Source: Paracentrotus lividus
Taxonomy: Eukaryota; Echinodermata; Echinoidea; Camarodonta; Echinidae
Assembly (NCBI GenBank): GCA_940671915.1
Contig: CALNVZ010001721.1
Location: forward strand, 44,138,110-44,202,109
Direction of reading: 5' to 3'
DNA length: 64,000 nt
Below the pieces are notes generated by a model that was not told the origin of the DNA, did not search any database, and saw nothing but the letters and a program-made list of their open reading frames with translations. A program made the translations under genes and the position numbers. Shown here piece after piece: positions 57,551 through 64,000 of this stretch; position 1 is the first letter of the stretch, and the number at the start of each line of letters is the position of its first letter.

Positions 57551-58021
57551 CAGTCTGTGTATAAAAAAATGGTACAGTCGGAAAACATTTTTTTTATAGT
57601 ATGAATATTAATTAGAACCTGGTATTGTTTGGTATTTTCATGAAGCAGGAAAATCAGACTTTCTTCTGCAATTTTTTCCATCACATTTGGTGCTGTAGTT
57701 TTTGAGATATGACTAGTTTTCTACAATCAAGAAAAATCAAGGTTTTGCACGCCGTCCCATGCCTTTGTGTAGGTTTCGCATAATGGCCATGAATTCAGTG
57801 CTCCAGAACAATAGAAGTGCGTAATTTCGATTTGTTCCTTGTCGCACAAAACTTAGCATAACTTTTGTTTTTAATACGAAAGCAGATTATCCAGAACAAA
57901 GCGCATCAGCAAGAAAAATCCTTTGGCTTTAATGTGGTACCACATACACACATTATTTGAAAATATTTCACACCTAAATTATTTTTTTTCCCGACTGTAC
58001 CATTTTATTTGACACAGACTG
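57551..58021. mobile_element. Mariner-like MITE (CAGTCTGTG ends)
   Basis: CAGTCTGTGTATAAAAAAAT, GGTACAGTCGG at the left is mirrored by CCGACTGTACCATTTTATTT, GACACAGACTG at the right, with TA at 57549-57550 and 58022-58023. 471 bp, no transposase frame. Confidence 0.85.
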
Positions 58022-60211
58022 TATATACTTCAGATAGAAAAATTACCAGGAGAGTCATTCCAAAATGTATGTGAGGCATACCATGTTAGACCCAAATTTC
58101 CAGATCATATAATTTTAGCTGCTGGAAGTAAATGAAAATGTTATTTTAATTAAACAATATCCATGGAAGATGTGTGAGCCATGTCTTCTGTATTATTTTC
58201 AGATACTCTGGTAGGATCAAGGCAGTAGTTTTATTTTGATATCTGAGTGCTACTAATAAACTTGTTTTTATGATGTTTTTCAAGTAATATATGATTTATA
58301 TTCTTCTCCTCTTTTTTTTTTTTTGGGGAGGGGTGAGGGCGGGGATGTTTGCGGAATCGTTCATGTGGTTTGTGGAAGAAATATCCATATTCAATCTCAG
58401 TAGCAAGCATGTCATAAGTATAATAATTGATGACTGTGCTTTGAATTAGTTATCTCATGAAGAAAGATAATTTATCATACCTACATGTAGCTGTAGGCCT
58501 ATATGGAAGTTATTCTTTTTCTTCTTCTTATCGTAGCTATGCTATGGTCGAATCAAATTGTGGGTAATGCTGCAGTCACACAGACACTTCCGTATAGTTA
58601 CGTTTTTGTTGTTTTAATCTTATTTCATCTTCTATTCTATCATTTCTTATGTATTTCTTTGTTTTACTGGTTGAACGAAATTATCACTATTTCCACTGTT
58701 GAGTATGAAGGGAAGGCATCCATGGGAATCCGCAGAAAAGAAAATAATTTTTGGACGCAACTGGACGTAACTCAACGTAAGTGTCTGTGTGACTGTAGCA
58801 TAAGATATTAAGAAATATGTATTGACAATATCCTTGTATGTCTTGGCATGATTATGTCTGTCTTCATGCTTCTACAGCTCTAAATAAATATATTTTATGA
58901 AATAAATAATGTTTTTGTCTGTGATATATTTGTGTGTGTCTCATTCAATTGCACTGGCGTAAATCCGTAAAGAATGCTATTCATCTGGGGGTGATATAAC
59001 ATAATAATACAAAGCATCATTCCCCCCCCCCCCTCCCTGATGAATTGAAAGAGTGAGCAGATTTATTTTGTATTGAAATAAATAAGTTGATATTCAGACT
59101 AGAGCTTATTTCCAAACAACTAAATTTATAGGCCTGTTTTCTCTTCTTCCACCAAAGTTTGATAATACAGTTTTATATTTTAAAGGGCGGTCTGCAAAAT
59201 GACATTAATTGAATGATTGAACATCAACATTCGAATGAAATGTAGGAAAATTCAAATTCTGTAATGTAAAAATCATACTTTCACTTCTAGTTTAGTACGA
59301 GATAAAAATTGTCATAGAAATATTAGAAAACTGGGAAACCACTCATTTCTTGTTTACCCTTTTAGGCCTAAATATTTCATCTCTTTTACGCCAACTTATA
59401 CTAAAATCAATATCAATATAAAAACAAAACAATGAGAGTCACTTAATGTACGCATGGTCGTTTGGATAGGACCTACAGGTTGTAGGGTGAATGAGTGACA
59501 TAGATGAGATCTTTTTTTCTTTCTTTTTTTTTCAATGATGAGACCAGGGAGTTGGGAGGAGCTCCCTGATGATGAGACAAACGTGAAATATAAATGATCA
59601 TGTAATAAGGTGAGCTTAGCTTAGTTGAAAAATAAGGCCACAAAAACATGCACCAAAAAGATATTTAAAAATACACATATTGGTTACAAATAGAAGAAAA
59701 TAGTCCCTAAACCAGGAAAAAGGTGATACTATAGTTTAGTTACTCTGTTCTATAATGGTTTTAACTTTCATTAATGTTTTAAACTTTATCCAAATGGATT
59801 GTTATTTTTACAGAAAGTGAGCAAAATCTGTAGATCACTATACAGCCTACTATTCAGACAATATTCAGATTATGTTTGATAAACAAATTTATAAAAGATC
59901 ATTTAAACCCCTCAAACGGATATAAATAACTCGAATATAATATTTATTGTTTTTAAAAACATTATATATCAGACATGGAACTGTACCTAGCTATTCGTTT
60001 GCTACATAATATTTATCCCAAAAATAAAAAACTACAAACGCCTGATATTTTTTTACTAATACGTACGTGATCAGTGCATCCTATAAATCGTGCATGTCGC
60101 CCTAGCCCTGCTAGTGCCATATTAATTTTTTTCTTTACTTTGCCTTGGGTTTGGTAACTTTGGTTGGGCTTTTAGACTGAAATTATGAATTGATCTTCGT
60201 GTTTTCCAAAG
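58022..60211. other. Intergenic DNA
   Basis: Poly-T, poly-C (59022-59033) and AT-rich sequence. An open frame at 58503-58811 begins with a hydrophobic stretch (MEVILFLLLIVAMLW) but resembles nothing known to me and has no splice or promoter support. Confidence 0.5.
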
Positions 60212-60323
60212 GAGAAGGACCAGTGGTTCATAGGGAACCTGAAAAAGTGGTAAAGATGGATAGATACCGAGCTAATTCGAATCCAAACGTGAAGAACCCG
60301 TCCACAACTTCTACGGCACCCGG
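60212..60323 (+). CDS. Possible first coding exon of an unidentified gene
   Basis: One frame is open through 112 nt bounded by TTTTCCAAAG and CCCGG|GTAAGA. It reads EGPVVHREPEKVVKMDRYRA and NSNPNVKNPSTTSTAPG, with an in-frame ATG at 60256. It is CpG-richer than the surroundings. The peptide is polar and Ser/Thr/Pro-rich; I do not recognise it and found no partner exon. It may be a 5' exon of a gene continuing beyond the window, or chance. Confidence 0.35.
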
Positions 60324-63300
60324 GTAAGATCGCGCGATATTATGTGTGTTCTGCATTGACAAACCTATGAATTGTGTGGTAGATTTGTTGCCTGTTGTTG
60401 GAGATGGAGAAAGTGAATAAACTACGTCTACCTGAATGAAAATAAAATGAAGTTGAAGTTGGAATTAATCTATAATGTTGTGCCTGCTGAGTTCTTGCAG
60501 ATTAACTTAATCCTAGCTTTGCACGTAAACATATATTTTTTTTTATCAAGAAAATATAGATCTAACTTTAACGTTAGATCTAAAAGTCAAACATCAATGA
60601 CAGTGACAATGCATGTCTCATAAACTAGTCTTGCACTGCACTGTCTCAATCGCAATTCTTTCCTCCAGTCCAAGAACTAAAATCAATTTTTTTTTTTTAA
60701 TTGTCAATGGCAATGCACATTCACATGTCTTGATCTTCTTACTTAGTTATGGTTCGGTTTAGTTTAAAGCCCAAGTATAGTTGTAGTAGAAAACATTGAT
60801 TTTTTTAAAACTTGCTCAACTTGTCCTCATACTAGTGTTCGACATAAAAATACATGGGCAAAGGATATAATCATGTTTCATGCATGTCTTTCCATGATAT
60901 GTAATAGTTTGCATGACCACGGGGAGATGTTCATCAAAATAAGGCCATGCGTCCTTCATGCTTACCCCAGAACTCTGGGCATGCCAACCAGCAGCAGCTG
61001 ATTGGTATAGCGTGAGTGAATTCTTTGTGTAGGCCTACTACAGTCTGTGTATGGAATAGCATATGCTTTGCACACAAACCGCTGTATGCTGGCATTGTGC
61101 CTGTGAGATCCTATTCATTGATTGTGGCACTGTCAATTGATATATTTACACAGTTTTGTTGCTAAATTCAGGTGTTAGAGTGGATTTTATAACAAATCCT
61201 TTTGTACACATAGGTTAATTGAGGTATTCATTCATATTATTCTGCTTTGGAAGCAAAACAAAAAATCTATTATCCCAAAACTATACATGACCTTTAACTT
61301 GGATGAGAGAGTGACTGAACACAACATTTCTCTAGTGTGAATGCGAATGAATGAGCTTCCTACACATGTAGCAATGCAATGCTGATTACTGGCCCAAATA
61401 CAATGACAAACATGGGTTCATTTTGTCGTTGCTTGCCAGCTCTCTGTTTTTCTGGATCTGGATCTGGATGTCTACAGTAAATGAACAGTTGAAGGTATAT
61501 AGAAAAAAAAAGCAGGGGACATAAATGAGTTATGATCAAGATTAAAGTTTGTAATGGATCTTGTCTATTCGACCTGGTCATGAGAATTGCACCAGATTAA
61601 ATTGCATAGGCCTATAATACAAAATAACTGAAGAGGGCTTGGGTCATTGCGAAGAGAGAAAGTAGGTTAAGTCATGAAGAAAGGAAAGATGAAGTTTGAA
61701 TAAGTCGAGATAGGGGTTAAGAGTAATGAAAAGAGAAAGACCCACTTATAACAATTGTAAACACACAATATACATAACAATAAACAATAAATGACTCATA
61801 TGCGTTGGGCTACTTTTGTGATGCAACCATAGTCAATGACAGGTCCCTGCGAGGGGCCAAGAAAGGTGGCGACCATCGCTGTTAACCCTATCCATTCACG
61901 TTGCCGTAACCCTATCCCTTCTCATTAGTAGCAAAAAATTTTACTAATTTTGCTGGTAATTTGATCATTGACGCATTTTCAAGTGATGAATCAGGAATAT
62001 TGAGGTTTGAATGGAAATTTTCTGAAAGAAACTCAACATGAGATGTTTTGAATGGGATCAAAATAATCGTAAACAAAGTCAAACCTCTATGCATGATCCA
62101 CACTACATTTTTGCTGACCTCGCCAAGTTTTTTTTGTTTTTTGTTATAAGTATTGTACAAAGTGCTGGTCCAGATAAACAACATGAAGTTAATTTCTTTG
62201 GTACATGTAGGTGATCTGAAACCAAACCAATCGTTAATCGTCTTCAAATGACTCTTTGGGAGTTCTGTCTGGCCAGATGATGTGTTACTATTCTAATACA
62301 ATTCTTCTCTTGATTTTCAATTTAGAGAGTATTTTCCTTTGGAAATTCCCATAGTTTGATTGTCAACTTACATGTAGTGCGAAGCTGACCTAATTACGAA
62401 TATGTCTACATAAGAAAATAACTAGAAAAAAAAAAAATGTTTTGGCTATTTACATTAAAAAAAAAGAATCCATGTTGAAATATGTGTGCTTGTAAAAAAA
62501 AATTCAATTTGGGGTGGGTTCTTCTTTTAACAATGAAATAGTTTACTGTTGCACATTCACTTGGAGGCAAGTGTTTCCGACAGACGTGGGTTTTCCCCCA
62601 CATTCCTCTACTCATTGTGAAAGAGCAACCCTTGCGATTGCATTATGGGTGTGTATCAGTGCAACTTTGCTATGAAGGTGTCAGTTGATATTTGGCACAA
62701 CCTGATTTGCCAGGTGTCATTTGTGGGAATACCCACTCGTCCATATGGAATAATTTCAACCTTGTATTTTATAATTTGAATAAAACTATACAGTACCTAC
62801 AAACTCATCACAACATTTTCAATTCTGACGGACGTGCCGTATAAATGTTTGATATTATTATAATTGTTATTCATGATGCCATGCAAAGACAGTGAAGGAG
62901 AGACTTCATGTACTCCAAAAATAGTTGAGACTCAAGTAAGGTCTGTATACAGGAGTTGTGCCTATCGTAAGTTGCTGGATCAGATCAATATCTGTTTTTT
63001 TGTTTTGTTTTTGTTTTGTTTTTTCATTGCAGAAAAACAAAATGGTATACATGTATGCACCTTATTTCATATTTTAAAATGATTATTGAAACTTTGTTAA
63101 ATTTGAATCTTAAAATGTGTTGTCTTGTGCTAATATTTGGACCAACTTGAATCGAATTGAATTATTAATAATGTTGGTGTATTGATTGACCTTGGATAGC
63201 TGTTACATTATGGTGGTTGCTTTGAGCAATGAAATAAGAGAACTAAGCTCAGCTGTTTGTCTGCATATTTGTGTGACACATGTCAAATACATTTATACAT

Positions 63301-63737
63301 GTAACAACTTACAGATTGACCCAAGACAAGAACATTTGTAAATTGTATGTTGCTGGGTTTCCTGTGACAGTCCATAGTCCAGAGTACAACATTAGGCATT
63401 CAATGTAAAACACCAAGAGCTCATTTTAGGAGCTGCCTAGATTACAAACATGAAAATGATGGGACGGAATTCCTGAAGGCAGTACAACTCAAGACACGTT
63501 AACTTTGTCCTCTGTTTTCCCTTGACTGCCATGTTAAACAGCGGACAGTCTTTACCTATCATGGATCTTTGAAATTATAAACCACAGACAAAGATTATCT
63601 GCTGTTTAACAGGGCACTCCAGATGGAAAGTTGTGCTGCCTTCGTGAATTCTGGCTATACAATGTACATGTATTGTCTACATGTACATGCATGTATTGTC
63701 TACATGTACATACATGTATAATCATGCGTGAGCTTCA
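60324..63737. other. AT-rich intergenic or intronic DNA
   Basis: No supported exon. A fragment at about 61860-61922 resembles the CCCTATCCCTTCACG repeat seen at 9.8 and 13.6 kb. 62866-62937 is open and ends CTCAA|GTAAGG, but it has only a weak acceptor and no similarity. Confidence 0.5.
63656..63722. repeat. TACATGTA short tandem repeats
   Basis: Repeats of TGTCTACATGTACATGCATG and similar palindromic ACATGT units; ACATGTAC is frequent across the window. Confidence 0.7.
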
Positions 63738-64000
63738 ATTTTTTTCAATTCAATTCAATTCGGTTTATTGCATAAAATACATTGTAAAAACAGTCCGGGG
63801 ACTGACATACAAAGTTTACAAAATATAAGAAAATACATGAAATAAATAAGTATTTATGAATTAACAAGACATAACAATTTAACAATTATCAAGATTATGA
63901 GGAACATAAGTAGTACTATAAAATATTGCACTTACGGTTTATATACTTGGACATCGAAATCTTCAAAATAAAGGTAAAGGAAAAAAATATCAAATTTGAG
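63738..64000 (-). mobile_element. 3' end of a LINE, cut by the window edge
   Basis: TTTTTTTCAATTCAATTCAA followed by TTCGGTTTATTGCATAAAAT and CCGGGGACTGACATACAAAG. A short ATTGA-type microsatellite tail, then a conserved 3' UTR read on the - strand, is the same layout as the element at 704-2620. The body lies beyond 64000. Confidence 0.6.

Noticed and set aside
58503..58811. 102-codon open frame starting with a hydrophobic segment
   Set aside because: No recognisable family, no splice or promoter evidence, and AT-rich composition gives such frames by chance.
62866..62937. Possible exon ending CTCAA|GTAAGG
   Set aside because: Short, weak acceptor, no similarity and no consistent phase with the candidate exon at 60212.
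63656..63722. CRISPR-like short repeats
   Set aside because: These are overlapping TACATGTA microsatellite units without unique spacers, in a eukaryotic genome.

Overview
This is a eukaryotic nuclear window: split genes with GT-AG introns, AT-rich introns, and many transposable-element (TE) fragments. A marine deuterostome invertebrate, probably an echinoderm such as a sea urchin, fits best. The reasons are the protein resemblance, a DIRS-type retroelement, a foldback element whose arms are built of 15-bp repeats (like the TU elements of sea urchins), and typical marine-invertebrate short TEs. The species call is inference. No prokaryotic, viral, CRISPR, rRNA or tRNA feature was seen. LAYOUT. 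(1) 1-3116: the last two coding exons of a phosphoglucomutase (PGM1-type) gene, + strand, with a decayed LINE in the intron between them. (2) 3117-7073: space between converging genes, with two TIR elements and a tandem array copied from the end of the next gene. (3) 7074-14426: a complete four-exon MMACHC (cobalamin-processing) gene on the - strand, with one apparent 1-nt deletion in exon 3. (4) 14427-14554: a very short shared promoter. (5) 14555-53551: a complete SLC38A9-type lysosomal amino-acid transporter/sensor gene on the + strand. It has 14 coding positions with all splice phases consistent, giving 585 aa. Position 10 exists as two intact alternative exons. (6) 53552-64000: decayed copies of the terminal SLC38A9 exon, two short TIR elements, one possible first exon of an unidentified gene, and the 3' end of another LINE. 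Mobile elements fill the SLC38A9 introns: a non-LTR retrotransposon with a 15-bp target duplication, split by a hAT-like element; a palindromic mariner-like element 33 nt from a splice acceptor; and a 9.3-kb DIRS-like tyrosine-recombinase retroelement with inverted terminal repeats and an internal complementary region, nested in an older TIR element. THEMES. MMACHC and SLC38A9 are transcribed divergently from start codons 128 bp apart. Both serve nutrients leaving the lysosome (cobalamin, amino acids), and the shared promoter carries two M-box/CLEAR-like E-boxes. Local tandem duplications repeatedly overlap exon 3' ends plus flanking sequence: SLC38A9 exons 3, 4, 5, 10 and 14, and MMACHC exon 4. 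Most copies are decaying partial exons, but one produced what looks like a functional mutually exclusive exon pair.
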